From Avibacterium sp. 21-586 (lineage in GTDB: Bacteria > Pseudomonadota > Gammaproteobacteria > Enterobacterales > Pasteurellaceae): a stretch of 64,000 nt of DNA. The notes below the pieces were generated by a model. That model did no database searches. It had not been told where the DNA came from and saw nothing but the letters and a program-made list of their open reading frames with translations. The stretch is taken from contig NZ_JAKKOD010000001.1 in assembly GCF_026226775.1 (NCBI RefSeq), positions 124,001-188,000 on the forward strand, read 5' to 3'. Positions 40,133-50,247 of this stretch are shown piece after piece (the first letter of the stretch is position 1; every line of letters starts with the position of its first letter). Made by a program: the position numbers and the translations under genes.

Positions 40133-40342
40133 ATGAACGAAAAACTACTCGATATTCTCGCTTGCCCCATTTGTCAAGGGCGTTTGAAATATGATAAAGA
40201 AAATGAACAGTTGATTTGCACCTTTGAGCAACTGGCTTACCCCATTGAGCAGGGCATTCCTGTGTTGTTAGCGGAGCGTGCAATTTCCTTGCAATCAGAA
40301 AACCAGAAACAAGAAAAAGCGCAACAAGAAGGAGCAGAATAA
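40133..40342 (+). CDS. ycaR: Trm112/YcaR family small zinc-binding protein
   Basis: A 69-residue protein of the UPF0434/Trm112 family: [17 protein letters not shown] (CPIC) with a second pair position reduced to [18 protein letters not shown]. The family sits between lpxK and kdsB in many gammaproteobacteria. Its role is not settled. The stop overlaps the kdsB start (TAATG). Confidence 0.88.
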   Translation: MNEKLLDILACPICQGRLKYDKENEQLICTFEQLAYPIEQGIPVLLAERAISLQSENQKQEKAQQEGAE

Positions 40343-41109
40343 TGACAAAATTTACGGTAATTATCCCAGCACGTTTTGCTTCAAGCCGCTTACCCGGTAA
40401 GCCCTTGGCTGATATTGCGGGTAAACCGATGATCGCCCACGTTTGGCAAAAAGCACAGCAATCAGGTGCGAGTCGTGTGGTGGTGGCAACGGATAACCAA
40501 GCAGTGGCAGAAGCCGTGCAAGCCTTTGGCGGGGAAGTTTGTATGACTTCAGAACATCATAATTCAGGCACGGAACGCTTGGCAGAAGTTGTGGAGAAAT
40601 TAGCCCTTGCCGATGATGAAATTGTGGTGAATATTCAAGGTGATGAGCCGTTAATTCCCCCTGTGATCGTGCAGCAAGTAGCGGATAATTTGGCAAAAAA
40701 TGGCGTGAAAATGGCGACCCTTGCCGTTCCACTGAATGATGCGGAAGAATTATTTAACCCGAATGTGGTGAAAGCGGTGGCGGATCAATCGGGCAATGTA
40801 TTATATTTTTCCCGCGCGCCAATCCCTTGGAATCGCGATCAGTTTGCCGGTTTATCTGATGAACAAAAAACGCAACTTGTGCTACAAAGCCAGTATTTAC
40901 GTCACATTGGCATTTATGCTTACCGTGCAGGCTTCATCAAGCAATATGTACAATGGCAACCTTCAGCGTTAGAAAATATTGAATCGTTAGAACAGCTACG
41001 CGTGTTGTGGTATGGCGAAAAAATTCATATTGATTTAGCGAAAGAAGTGCCTGCGGTCGGCGTGGATACGCCAGAAGATTTAGAAAAAGTGCGGGCGATT
41101 TTAACGTAA
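40342..41109 (+). CDS. kdsB: CMP-KDO synthetase (3-deoxy-manno-octulosonate cytidylyltransferase)
   Basis: KdsB activates KDO with CTP for LPS inner core synthesis. The 255-residue protein has [60 protein letters not shown] (metal site), and the late [31 protein letters not shown]. It belongs to the msbA-lpxK-ycaR-kdsB envelope cluster. Confidence 0.97.
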   Translation: MTKFTVIIPARFASSRLPGKPLADIAGKPMIAHVWQKAQQSGASRVVVATDNQAVAEAVQAFGGEVCMTSEHHNSGTERLAEVVEKLALADDEIVVNIQGDEPLIPPVIVQQVADNLAKNGVKMATLAVPLNDAEELFNPNVVKAVADQSGNVLYFSRAPIPWNRDQFAGLSDEQKTQLVLQSQYLRHIGIYAYRAGFIKQYVQWQPSALENIESLEQLRVLWYGEKIHIDLAKEVPAVGVDTPEDLEKVRAILT

Positions 41110-41179
41110 TTTTTAAATTTTATTCCTTGGGCGATGTTTCGCCCATTCTTTTTTATCAGCAGATCCTAATGTTTTTAAA

Positions 41180-43012
41180 ATGACCTTTGATGCCAAAAAG
41201 TTTCTCGCTAATGTAACCCACGATCCTGGGGTTTATCGTATGTATGACGATAAAGATCAGGTGATTTATGTGGGCAAAGCGAAAGATTTAAAAAAACGCT
41301 TATCCAGTTATTTTCGGGCCAATTTATCCAGTAAAAAAACGGAAGCCTTAGTTGCCAGCATTCATCGCATTGAAACTACCATCACGTCAAGCGAAACAGA
41401 AGCCTTGCTGTTAGAGCATAATTATATTAAAACCTACCAGCCACGCTATAACGTGCTATTGCGTGATGACAAATCTTACCCCTATATTTTGCTCACCAAA
41501 GAATGCCATCCGAGAATCACCGCCTATCGGGGAAGTAAAAAAATTCAAGGCGAATATTTTGGCCCTTATCCTAACGCTGGGGCAGTGCGCGAAACGTTTT
41601 CTTTATTGCAAAAATTGTTCCCTGTACGGCAATGTGAAAATTCCGTTTATCGCAATCGTTCACGCCCTTGTTTGCAATATCAAATAGGACGTTGTTCCGC
41701 GCCTTGTGTGTCGGGCTATATTTCTGATGAAGATTATAACCAACAAGTGAGTTTTGCTCGCCTTTTCTTACAAGGCAAGGATCAACAAGTGTTGGAGCAT
41801 CTTGTGGCAAAAATGGAGCAAGCAAGCCAAGTGCTAAATTTTGAAGAAGCCGCACGAATACGGGATCAAATTCAAGCGGTGCGTGCGGTGATTGAAAAAC
41901 AATTTGTTAGCAACGATCGCCTTGATGATATTGATATTATCGCCATTGCCTACCAACTTGGCATTGCTTGCGTGCAGGTGCTGTTTATTCGACAAGGCAA
42001 GGTTTTGGGTAACCGCAGTTATTTTCCTAAAGTGCCTGCTAATACGGATTTATCTGAACTTACCGCCACGTTCGTAGGGCAATTTTATTTGCAGGCGCAC
42101 CAAGGGCGAACCGTACCAAACACCATTATTGTGGATCATAAATTGGCAGAAAAAGCCCAATTAGAAACCCTGCTCGCCGAACAAGCAGGGCGAAAAGTGC
42201 AAATTCAAGACATTGCCAAAGGGGATAAAAGCAAATATTTACAGCTCGCACAAATGAATGCCAAAGCCGCATTGGTTACCCAACTGAAACAATCTACCTT
42301 GATCCACGAACGCTATCAAGCGTTGCAAGAGTTGCTTGGCATTGAAAAAATCCAACGAATGGAATGTTTTGACATCAGCCACACAATGGGCGAACAAACC
42401 ATTGCTTCCTGCGTGGTATTCAATCAAGACGGGCCGTTGAAATCCGATTATCGCCGTTTTAATATCACCGGTATTACTGGCGGTGATGATTATGCTGCAA
42501 TGGAACAAGCCTTATTGAAACGCTATGATAAAGATCTGGACGCAGAAAAAATTCCTGATGTAATCTTTATTGACGGCGGCAAAGGGCAACTTAACCGCGC
42601 CTTGCAAGTGTTCGAACAACTGAACGTAAAATGGGACAAAAAACGACCGCACTTAATCGGCGTAGCAAAAGGTGTGGATCGCCGCGCAGGTTTGGAAACG
42701 CTCATCATCAGCAAGCAAGATCGCGAAATCAATCTACCACCAGACAGCCTTGCCTTGCACTTAATCCAACATATTCGTGATGAAAGCCATAACCACGCCA
42801 TCAGCGGACACCGCAAAAAACGCCAAAAAGCCTTCACTCAAAGCGGATTAGAAACCATCGAAGGCGTTGGCGCAAAACGCCGCCAAGCCCTATTAAAATA
42901 CCTTGGCGGAATGCAAGGCGTGAAAAAAGCCACCCTTGACGAAATCGCTTCCGTGCCGGGCATCTCAAAAGCGCTAGCAGAGAAAATTTTTGAGGCGATG
43001 AAGGGGGAGTAG
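41180..43012 (+). CDS. uvrC: Excinuclease ABC subunit C
   Basis: UvrC makes both incisions in nucleotide excision repair. The 610-residue protein has the N-terminal GIY-YIG nuclease ([25 protein letters not shown]), the UVR domain around residues 200-235, the UvrC homology/RNase H-like domain ([20 protein letters not shown]) and two HhH motifs at the C-terminus ([28 protein letters not shown]). It is the last housekeeping gene before the accessory island. Confidence 0.97.
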   Translation: MTFDAKKFLANVTHDPGVYRMYDDKDQVIYVGKAKDLKKRLSSYFRANLSSKKTEALVASIHRIETTITSSETEALLLEHNYIKTYQPRYNVLLRDDKSYPYILLTKECHPRITAYRGSKKIQGEYFGPYPNAGAVRETFSLLQKLFPVRQCENSVYRNRSRPCLQYQIGRCSAPCVSGYISDEDYNQQVSFARLFLQGKDQQVLEHLVAKMEQASQVLNFEEAARIRDQIQAVRAVIEKQFVSNDRLDDIDIIAIAYQLGIACVQVLFIRQGKVLGNRSYFPKVPANTDLSELTATFVGQFYLQAHQGRTVPNTIIVDHKLAEKAQLETLLAEQAGRKVQIQDIAKGDKSKYLQLAQMNAKAALVTQLKQSTLIHERYQALQELLGIEKIQRMECFDISHTMGEQTIASCVVFNQDGPLKSDYRRFNITGITGGDDYAAMEQALLKRYDKDLDAEKIPDVIFIDGGKGQLNRALQVFEQLNVKWDKKRPHLIGVAKGVDRRAGLETLIISKQDREINLPPDSLALHLIQHIRDESHNHAISGHRKKRQKAFTQSGLETIEGVGAKRRQALLKYLGGMQGVKKATLDEIASVPGISKALAEKIFEAMKGE

Positions 43013-43047
43013 GATAAACCAAAAATTTGGTTTTTGATGTCAATTAG

Positions 43048-43089
43048 AAATAAAACTTGCATTAACAGTGAATGGTGCAAGTTTTATTT
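43048..43089. terminator. Bidirectional terminator between uvrC and the XRE gene
   Basis: A 14-base perfect stem (43048-43061 with 43076-43089) with T-rich sequence on the right; a shorter stem AAACCAAA/TTTGGTTT with a T-run lies at 43016-43033. Confidence 0.8.
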
Positions 43090-43103
43090 TTATAATGTAA
43101 GCG

Positions 43104-43511
43104 TTATTTTTTAAGTAAATTAATAATCTCATTCAAAGATTTAATTTCATTATCTTTTTGCTGTAAAAGCAAATCTTTTGAATGCAATAATTGTTGCTGA
43201 TTTTCAATAATCAATTTTAATTTTTCTAATTCTAAATGTACAGCATTATCAGTAGAGTAGTAATTTGCAATATTATGATTATTATTTTCACCAAAATACC
43301 ACATTGGCATTCTTTTATCTAAATCAATTAAATCATTTACACTAATATTAAATATATTGGCAATTTGTTCTAACTTGTCATAATGCAATTTTGATTGTCC
43401 ACGTTCTATCTTGGCATAACCTGTTACCGACATTCCCATTCTATCAGCCATTTCTTCTTGCGACCATTGGCGGATTTCTCGCATCACACGAACTTTATCA
43501 TAGATTTCCAT
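43104..43511 (-). CDS. XRE-family transcriptional regulator with C-terminal coiled coil
   Basis: A 135-residue protein. Residues about 6-62 form an HTH_3 domain (MREIRQWSQEEMADRMGMS, GYAKIERGQSKLHYDKLEQIA) and residues about 90-135 form a leucine- and glutamine-rich coiled coil (LELEKLKLIIENQQQLL, LLLQQKDNEIKSL). The ATG at 43511 has GGAAGG. It diverges from the HAD-PRTase-DprA operon across a 208-base region with palindromes and direct repeats, so it is a candidate repressor or switch of that operon. Alternatively it is an old prophage-type regulator unrelated to it. Confidence 0.85.
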   Translation of the reverse strand: MEIYDKVRVMREIRQWSQEEMADRMGMSVTGYAKIERGQSKLHYDKLEQIANIFNISVNDLIDLDKRMPMWYFGENNNHNIANYYSTDNAVHLELEKLKLIIENQQQLLHSKDLLLQQKDNEIKSLNEIINLLKK

Positions 43512-43611
43512 ACTTTAACCTTCCAAGTAAATTGCGATTAACTTAATTTTTCTGAGTATATCACTTTTTAATCATAGGGGCTATGTTGTTTTGCGGTAAG
43601 GTTTTGAGTTT

Positions 43612-43712
43612 TTTTAGTAACTAAAAGAGTTATTTTATCAAAGATTAGTCTATGGATTAGTTGCTAAATACTATGATAAATTCATATAAAGAGTTACAAA
43701 TAGAAGAGTTAC
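43612..43712 (+). promoter_or_regulatory. Candidate control region of the accessory operon
   Basis: Holds a 15-base palindrome TTTTAGT-A-ACTAAAA (43612-43626) and three copies of AAGAGTTA (43625-43632, 43689-43696, 43704-43711). The last two are 15 bases apart as AAGAGTTAC direct repeats and the final one doubles as the ribosome site region of the HAD gene. No certain -35/-10 pair. Confidence 0.4.
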
Positions 43713-43719
43713 TTAATGA

Positions 43720-44262
43720 ATGCCATTTAGTATAAATGATAATAGTATTTTATTAGTAGATTTAGATAATACATTAGTGTTCACTGATACAGCTAATAAT
43801 TTAGCTTATATAGAGGCCATACAATGTTACTATCCAAATTTTCAATTTGACTTTTCATATAGAATTACCAGAGGCAATCTTTTTTATTTATTAAAATCAT
43901 ATTCAGGCTATGAGAATGTTATGCATCCTATTATAGAAAGAAAAGAAGTGTTTTATGAAAAGTATTTAAGTACTATTGAATTAAATGGCTATATTTATAA
44001 TATCTTAAAGGAACATGATCCGAACAGATGTTTTATAATTACAAATGCAGGACTGAGAAGGGTTATAAGTATTATAGACTATTTTGGACTTAATGATTTT
44101 TTCAGATATATTTTTTCAATTAGAAGAGATAAATATAAGATATTGTTTGGTTTTAATTTCTTTTATGAGAATAAAGATAAGGTTTTTGTATTTGAAAATG
44201 ACGAAAATGAAATATGTTTCCTAAATAACATACTTAGTTCAGAGCAAATTTTTATATTTTAA
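43720..44262 (+). CDS. HAD-superfamily phosphatase-like protein (accessory operon gene 1)
   Basis: A 180-residue HAD-fold protein. Motif I is ILLVDLDNTLVFTD (D14 nucleophile, D16 acid/base), motif II is FIITNAGLRR, a lysine follows in SIRRDKYKI, and motif IV is VFVFENDENEICFL with the acidic residues. The cap is small, as in phosphoglycolate-phosphatase-like members. The substrate is unknown, but next to a phosphoribosyltransferase a nucleotide or sugar phosphate is likely. ATA and AGA codons are common, unlike uvrC before it. An in-frame-shifted mini-ORF ATG sits four bases upstream; 43720 is chosen as the only start for this frame. The next gene follows after 29 bases. Confidence 0.8.
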   Translation: MPFSINDNSILLVDLDNTLVFTDTANNLAYIEAIQCYYPNFQFDFSYRITRGNLFYLLKSYSGYENVMHPIIERKEVFYEKYLSTIELNGYIYNILKEHDPNRCFIITNAGLRRVISIIDYFGLNDFFRYIFSIRRDKYKILFGFNFFYENKDKVFVFENDENEICFLNNILSSEQIFIF

Positions 44263-44291
44263 AAACAAATGAAATAAAAAGGAGTCTTATA

Positions 44292-45077
44292 ATGAGATTA
44301 ATTAAGAGGATTTTTGAAGGTGCTTTTGATTCACATACAGAACTGGAAAGCTTCACTCTTGAAAAAAATGAATATTTATCAGTAGATATCAAAGGATTTT
44401 ACAGATATGAACATTATGGATATTATGATGATAGAACTCCAAAATATATTAATTTATTAAAAAATGATTTCAATGATAAAAAACAATTTGAATTAGATTC
44501 TGCTGTTAAAGAACTAAAAGGTAGTCTATCTAATGAGATTAAATTTATTTTAGATAACCTAGGATGGGGGGTTGATAAATCATCTATTTGTGTTGTTCCA
44601 AGAAGCAAGATAAGAGAGACATATACGGCTAGTCAATTGCTGTTTATCCGTACAATAAAAGATGTAATAAATACTCATTTCATTACGAATTCTGGTTTCG
44701 ATGGAACAGATTATATATTAAGAAAAACTAATACAAGGACGACTCATCTTAATAAAAAGGGCTATGGTCGAGATGGTGATATGCCTTATAAAGGGATCTC
44801 TAATGATACTTGTATTTTTTCAAATAATATAAAAGGTAAAAATATTTTATTAATAGATGATCTTTATACAAAAACAATTAATGTTATTGAAGATATGGTC
44901 CAAGCACTCTTGGATCATGGGGCTAGACAGGTAGCAGTGTATGCTATAGGTATACTATGCTTAAAAATACTATGCTCAATAAAGTTAATAAAGAAAATAT
45001 TCCTACTAGAGTTAATTATTATGCCTCATCATATGGCAAACCTTTTGTACTTGATGATATACCTGATGATGATATAG
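44292..45077 (+). CDS. ComF-like phosphoribosyltransferase (accessory operon gene 2), frame possibly disturbed at the 3' end
   Basis: A type I PRTase fold resembling ComF. Seen are ICVVPRSK at 99-106 (pyrophosphate loop), ILRKTNTRTTHLNKKGYGR at 142-160 (the ComF LxRxxxTxxQ region) and the PRPP loop NILLIDDLYTKTINVI with D189-D190. The usual glycine of the TTGxT loop is missing, so catalysis may be altered. The N-terminal 90 residues match nothing I know. From about residue 221 the frame turns into a low-complexity hydrophobic tail (ILCLKILCSIKLIKK), while the -1 frame reads as a sensible protein and continues into the next gene. Start is supported by GGAG at 44281. Confidence 0.75.
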   Translation: MRLIKRIFEGAFDSHTELESFTLEKNEYLSVDIKGFYRYEHYGYYDDRTPKYINLLKNDFNDKKQFELDSAVKELKGSLSNEIKFILDNLGWGVDKSSICVVPRSKIRETYTASQLLFIRTIKDVINTHFITNSGFDGTDYILRKTNTRTTHLNKKGYGRDGDMPYKGISNDTCIFSNNIKGKNILLIDDLYTKTINVIEDMVQALLDHGARQVAVYAIGILCLKILCSIKLIKKIFLLELIIMPHHMANLLYLMIYLMMI

Positions 45078-45118
45078 AAACAACCATTTTAATTTATAAA
45101 ATAAAACTAGGAGAAGTA

Positions 45119-46105
45119 ATGAAATATACTGAAAATGCACTTAATGTCCTTACTGCTAAAACTTTTAAAGGTATTGGAAATGCTTGGATTAATCAGAATA
45201 TAATAGGTACATTAAGCTATGAAATAATTGTGGAACGTCTTAAAGAAAAAACTAAGGAAGATATAACGGATGATATTTTTCTAGAAAGACGTGAAGATAT
45301 TAATAGGCAAATTTTAAAATTAGAAAATAGTTGTGATGGAATCGTAGCCATAGGTGATAAAAATTTTCCTTATTTAAGGGGAAATATTAAATCTAGCGAT
45401 AAGCCTGTCGTATTATTTTATAAAGGAGATATTTCTTTATTAGATAAAAATAGTTTTAATGTTGCAGTTATTGGTGTTTTAAACCCTGATCCAGATACAG
45501 AAATTGATGAAAGAAAAGTGGTTAGCTCTCTGGTGGCTGAAAGTGCAACAATTGTAAGTGGATTAGCATTTGGTTGTGATTCAATTGCACACGATGAAAC
45601 ACTAAATTCAAATGGGGCAACTGTAGCGGTATTGCCTAGTCCACTGAATAATATTTTGCAGTCTAGGAATTATGAGCTAGCAGTAAAAATTGTAGAGAAT
45701 CAAGGGCTGCTAATTACTGAATATTATACTGAACCTGAGAACGTTATGGCTTTAAGTTCAAGGTATATTGCAAGAGATCGATTACAAGCATTATTTAGTG
45801 ATACTGTAGTTTTATCTGCTAGTTATGCTCCAGATAGTATTGATCCAAATAATCCAAAACCAGATAGTGGATCTCGACACGCCATGGAAAAAGCAAAAGA
45901 GTATGGATTAAAGAGAGCTGTTATTTATAACTCAAAAAATGTCGGTAACCCTAAGTATGATTTAAATAGAAGAATTATAAATAGTGATAAGAATGTTATT
46001 GTAATAGATCCATTGTCTATATCTAAGGGGATTAGTGAAATTGTAAATCAAGATAATAATGGAATTGTAATTTTTAGTGATAGTGAACAAGGATCATTAT
46101 TTTGA
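45119..46105 (+). CDS. DprA/Smf-like SLOG-fold protein (accessory operon gene 3)
   Basis: A 328-residue DprA relative. It has an HhH-like N-terminus (LTAKTFKGIGNAWI), the DprA pre-domain (FPYLRGNIKSSDKPVVLFYKGD), then the Rossmann-like SLOG core: NVAVIGVLNPDP where DprA has VGSR, ATIVSGLAFGCDSIAH (145-158), ATVAVLPSPLNNI, GLLITEYY, SRYIARDRLQAL in place of FPxRNRxIAGL, and DSGSRHAMEKAKEYG. No C-terminal winged helix is visible. Start at 45119 has AGGAG five bases away; the frame is also open from 44957, which would add 54 residues or be the lost end of the PRTase. Canonical dprA is not in this window. Probably a nucleotide- or DNA-sensing accessory protein, not the transformation factor. Confidence 0.8.
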   Translation: MKYTENALNVLTAKTFKGIGNAWINQNIIGTLSYEIIVERLKEKTKEDITDDIFLERREDINRQILKLENSCDGIVAIGDKNFPYLRGNIKSSDKPVVLFYKGDISLLDKNSFNVAVIGVLNPDPDTEIDERKVVSSLVAESATIVSGLAFGCDSIAHDETLNSNGATVAVLPSPLNNILQSRNYELAVKIVENQGLLITEYYTEPENVMALSSRYIARDRLQALFSDTVVLSASYAPDSIDPNNPKPDSGSRHAMEKAKEYGLKRAVIYNSKNVGNPKYDLNRRIINSDKNVIVIDPLSISKGISEIVNQDNNGIVIFSDSEQGSLF

Positions 46106-46136
46106 TTCTTATAAAGAAACTACTGTGCATAAATGA

Positions 46137-46159
46137 AAAGGCTAACCCAGTTAGCCTTT
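46137..46159. terminator. Terminator between the DprA-like gene and vapC
   Basis: A perfect 10-base stem AAAGGCTAAC/GTTAGCCTTT (46137-46146 with 46150-46159) with a CCA loop, overlapping the vapC stop. Confidence 0.75.
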
Positions 46160-46562
46160 AATTTACCCAATCTTGCCAATGTAACTCTTCAATTCGTTGG
46201 AACTCTTTTACATTATGGGTAACTAGCACCGCATTTACAGCCAAAGCGTGGCAAGCAATCCATAAATCATTATTACCAATTGGCGTGCCTTGGTGTTTTA
46301 GCCTATGCGACCACTTAGCATAATATTCACAAATTTTTTCAGTGGGGTAAAGCACAGAAATACGCTGAGTGATTTGGCTGATTTTTTCTAATGCTTTTTG
46401 TGGATTTGAACTTCCGTTTGCACCTTTGAGTAACTCGGCATAAGTGATAAAACTCATCACCAGTTGATCGGACGGAAGAAGTTGTCCTACGCGTTCCGCT
46501 ACGGCAAGCGGTTTATTCTTCATTAAATAAATCAGAATGTTGGTATCGAGCATATAGATCAT
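46158..46562 (-). CDS. vapC: PIN-domain toxin VapC (type II)
   Basis: A 134-residue PIN-domain ribonuclease; VapC toxins of this group cut initiator tRNA. Acidic residues of the active site are D6 (MIYMLDTNILI), E43 (TYAELLKG) and D99 (GNNDLWIACHA), with the C-terminal VTHNVKEFQRI. The sequence is very close in pattern to H. influenzae VapC-1. The ATG overlaps the end of vapB, as in typical pairs. Confidence 0.93.
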   Translation of the reverse strand: MIYMLDTNILIYLMKNKPLAVAERVGQLLPSDQLVMSFITYAELLKGANGSSNPQKALEKISQITQRISVLYPTEKICEYYAKWSHRLKHQGTPIGNNDLWIACHALAVNAVLVTHNVKEFQRIEELHWQDWVN

Positions 46563-46798
46563 AATTCTTCTCGTTCTTGTGGCGGTGCAATATCCTGATT
46601 TTCCAATGCTTCAATAAAACTTTCATCAAAGCCTGAAAATAATTCAAGAAAGCTTAGATCCGCTTTAGGTTTAAAAGGGCGTAAAATAATATCACCATCT
46701 TCACCTTGTAGAATCTCTACGGTATCCACATCTAAACGAAAACTTGAAGGAATCCGTACGGCTTGACTATTTCCACTTTTAAAAACTTTTGTCATCAT
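46559..46798 (-). CDS. vapB: Antitoxin VapB (AbrB/SpoVT DNA-binding)
   Basis: A 79-residue antitoxin with the swapped-hairpin AbrB domain TKVFKSGNSQAVRIP, then VDTVEILQGEDGDIILRP, and a C-terminal toxin-binding tail ending PPQEREEL, as in H. influenzae VapB-1. A longer frame begins at 46843 but the ATG at 46798 has a strong AGGAG seven bases away. It represses its own promoter in related systems; a matching dyad lies just upstream. Confidence 0.92.
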   Translation of the reverse strand: MMTKVFKSGNSQAVRIPSSFRLDVDTVEILQGEDGDIILRPFKPKADLSFLELFSGFDESFIEALENQDIAPPQEREEL

Positions 46799-46811
46799 CT
46801 TGATGCTCCTT

Positions 46812-46843
46812 TTGTATATACATCTTATTTTTCGTAGATACAA
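46812..46843 (-). promoter_or_regulatory. vapBC promoter embedded in an inverted repeat
   Basis: On the minus strand, TTGTAT (46843-46838), 17 bases, TATATA (46820-46815). The same 32 bases are an imperfect dyad, TTGTATCTAC and GTATATACAA with one mismatch. VapBC binding here would block RNA polymerase directly. Confidence 0.65.
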
Positions 46844-46899
46844 GATAACACAGTTGGTTTAAAAAGCAATGCTTAGTTTGTCTAATATTTCAATCAATC

Positions 46900-49041
46900 C
46901 TACAACCACCGCACCAACCAACAATTATGAATATGCTTATTACGTTCAAAATCTAATGGCAAGGTTTTGGTGGAAATTTCTACCGCACTTAAGCCGAGAT
47001 TGGCGATGCCGTCAAAGTCCATTTTGAATTTTTGTTTATTGTTGGAAAAGACGATTGTGCCGTTTGGGCGTAAAACACGTTTTAAGTGGGTGAATAATTG
47101 AACGTGATCACGTTGTACGTCCCAGCTGTTTTCCATTCGTTTGGAATTAGAGAACGTAGGGGGATCAACGAAAATCAAATCAAACTGGCGGTCGCATTTT
47201 TCTAGCCATTGTAGGCAATCGCTTTGGATCAATTTGTGCTGTTTGCCTTCGATGTCATTTAATATTAAATTTTGTTCCGCCCAGTTAAGATAAGTATTAG
47301 ACATATCTACGGTGGTGGTGGATTTCGCGCCACCTAGTGCGGCGTGAACGGTGGCAGAGCCAGTGTAAGCAAACAAATTCAGGAAATCTTTGCCTTGCGC
47401 CATTTCCCCCAGCATTTTGCGGGTTAAGCGGTGATCCAAAAATAGCCCGGTGTCTAAATAATCGGTTAAATTCACCCAAAGTTTCGCACCATATTCTTCC
47501 ACATAGAAATAATCGCCTTTGTTGGCCAGTTTTTCATATTGATTTGTGCCTTTTTGTTTTTGGCGAACTTTTAGCACCAATTTATTGGTTTCCACGCCTG
47601 TTACGGCAAGAGTGGCGGTTACCGCATCAAGCAAACGTTGACGTGCTTTGTTTTCATCAATATTTTTTGGCGCGGCGTATTCTTGCACTACAATATGATC
47701 TAAATAACGATCCACCGCCACGTTATATTCAGGCAAATCTGCATCGTATAGGCGGTAAGCATTAATGCCTTGCTGTTTTGCCCATTTTTCAATTTTCTTG
47801 CTATTTTTTTCTAAGCGGTTAGCGAAATCTTGTGCAACAGGCGGATTTTCCGTTGCAAAAACTTGTCCATTTTGCACCGCACTTTCCATTTGTTGCAAAG
47901 GCTTTTCGGCAATCTGATAGTTTTTTTGTACGCAATCTAGCGGGCCATTTTTCGCTTTAAATTGGCGATGAGAGCGTAAGCGCAAGCAATCCAGCAAGGC
48001 AGGTTCTGCACTAAAAATCGACGCATTCCAACCACCGAATTGCTGTTTTAAACGTTGTCCAAATACGGAATACAGGGCAATAAGCGCTGGGGTTGTACCT
48101 AAGCGTTCACCATAAGGCGGATTACAAATCAACGTGCCTTTTTCATCTGTTGGATTTTTCAGCGCTGCCACATCTCCTTGTTTCCACTCTATTAAATGGG
48201 CAACACCGGCATTTTTCGCATTGCGTTGCGCTTTTTGTAACACACGGTGATCTAAATCAAAGCCATAAAAATGGGCTTGAGCCTGCTGTGAACCTTGCTC
48301 GGCAAGGGCGATGGCTTGGTCTTTCACTTTTTGCCAAGCCTGCGGATTATGCCCTTTCCAGAAATCAAAACCCCAATGCAAACGGTGCAACTGCGGTGCA
48401 ATTTGGGCTTCCATTTGTGCCGCTTCAATCAACAATGTGCCTGAACCGCACATTGGATCAACCAACGGTGTGCCTTGTTGCCAGCCAGAACGCAACACAA
48501 TGGCCGCCGCCAAGGTTTCACGCAATGGCGCAGCGCCTGTGTCTTCACGGTAGCCACGCAAATGCAAGGCATCGACACTTAAATCAAGAGAAAGAATGAA
48601 ATCATCACGGTTTAAATAGGCGTGAATGCGAATATCAGGATTGTCTTTATCTACGCTTGGGCGTGATTTGCCTTGTCGTTCAAAATAATCCACAATGCCA
48701 TCTTTCACACGCATTGCGCCAAATTGGCTATGACGAATTTCACGGTTTGTGCCGTTAAAATCCACCATAAATTGACTGCGTTCGTCAAAAATATCCAACC
48801 AATTTTGCCCGATGACGGTAGAATAAAGATCCAAATCGCTATAAATTTTGCTTTGTGTCAAAGGCAGTAAAATGCGCGAGCTAAGCCTTGACCACAACAG
48901 CGTGCGGTAAAGGGTTTCTTCATCGGCTAAATAATGTACGCCCCCTTGCGCAATTTGACATTCTTGTGCGCCAAGTTCGCTGAGTTCGGTTTTTAATAAT
49001 TCTTCAAAGCCACGGGCGGTGGTGGCAAATAATTTTTTCAT
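46900..49041 (-). CDS. rlmKL: Fused 23S rRNA m2G2445/m7G2069 methyltransferase
   Basis: RlmKL (RlmL) carries two methyltransferases acting on helix 74 of 23S rRNA. The 713-residue protein has an N-terminal THUMP domain, the RlmL half with [19 protein letters not shown] and [12 protein letters not shown], and the RlmK half with [20 protein letters not shown] and [15 protein letters not shown]. The frame is open 29 residues further upstream, but [16 protein letters not shown] at 49041 is the family start. Uptake signals lie in it near 46983 and 47877. Confidence 0.95.
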   Translation of the reverse strand: MKKLFATTARGFEELLKTELSELGAQECQIAQGGVHYLADEETLYRTLLWSRLSSRILLPLTQSKIYSDLDLYSTVIGQNWLDIFDERSQFMVDFNGTNREIRHSQFGAMRVKDGIVDYFERQGKSRPSVDKDNPDIRIHAYLNRDDFILSLDLSVDALHLRGYREDTGAAPLRETLAAAIVLRSGWQQGTPLVDPMCGSGTLLIEAAQMEAQIAPQLHRLHWGFDFWKGHNPQAWQKVKDQAIALAEQGSQQAQAHFYGFDLDHRVLQKAQRNAKNAGVAHLIEWKQGDVAALKNPTDEKGTLICNPPYGERLGTTPALIALYSVFGQRLKQQFGGWNASIFSAEPALLDCLRLRSHRQFKAKNGPLDCVQKNYQIAEKPLQQMESAVQNGQVFATENPPVAQDFANRLEKNSKKIEKWAKQQGINAYRLYDADLPEYNVAVDRYLDHIVVQEYAAPKNIDENKARQRLLDAVTATLAVTGVETNKLVLKVRQKQKGTNQYEKLANKGDYFYVEEYGAKLWVNLTDYLDTGLFLDHRLTRKMLGEMAQGKDFLNLFAYTGSATVHAALGGAKSTTTVDMSNTYLNWAEQNLILNDIEGKQHKLIQSDCLQWLEKCDRQFDLIFVDPPTFSNSKRMENSWDVQRDHVQLFTHLKRVLRPNGTIVFSNNKQKFKMDFDGIANLGLSAVEISTKTLPLDFERNKHIHNCWLVRWL

Positions 49042-49134
49042 TGGCATCTCTTGTGCTTTATCAAAAAGAATGGCGGGATTATAACAGAGCCACAAAGTGC
49101 GGTCGATTTTAATTCTGTTTTTATGCAAAAGAAA

Positions 49135-49157
49135 AGAGCGAACAAGGCGTTCGCTCT
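49135..49157 (-). terminator. Terminator after znuA
   Basis: Stem AGAGCGAAC/GTTCGCTCT (49135-49143 with 49149-49157); on the minus strand it is followed by TTTCTTTTG. Confidence 0.75.
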
Positions 49158-49172
49158 AAGAAGAAAAGATTG

Positions 49173-50144
<972 letters not shown>

Positions 50145-50171
50145 TTTTTACCTCGTGAAATAAGTTGTCAA

Positions 50172-50209
50172 AAAAGGGGATAAAAACTGTGCTTAGCTTA
50201 TCCCCTTTT
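50172..50209 (-). terminator. Terminator after tcdA
   Basis: A 12-base stem AAAAGGGGATAA/TTATCCCCTTTT (50172-50183 with 50198-50209); T-rich on the minus-strand exit side. It lies just upstream of znuA. Confidence 0.8.
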
Positions 50210-50247
50210 CGAAAAAATTGCTATCTTTTTTTTTATTAAAAAATAAG

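Noticed and set aside
44957-45118. Upstream extension of the DprA-like gene as a true N-terminus
   Set aside because: The ATG at 45119 has a far better ribosome site (AGGAG, five bases). The upstream stretch is coding-like but may belong to the PRTase, so it is treated as a junction problem and not as a settled start.
42657-46980. Lack of uptake signals as proof of recent transfer
   Set aside because: Similar gaps occur over clearly native genes (about 1.2-5.4 kb and 22.0-27.3 kb), so the gap is only weak supporting evidence.
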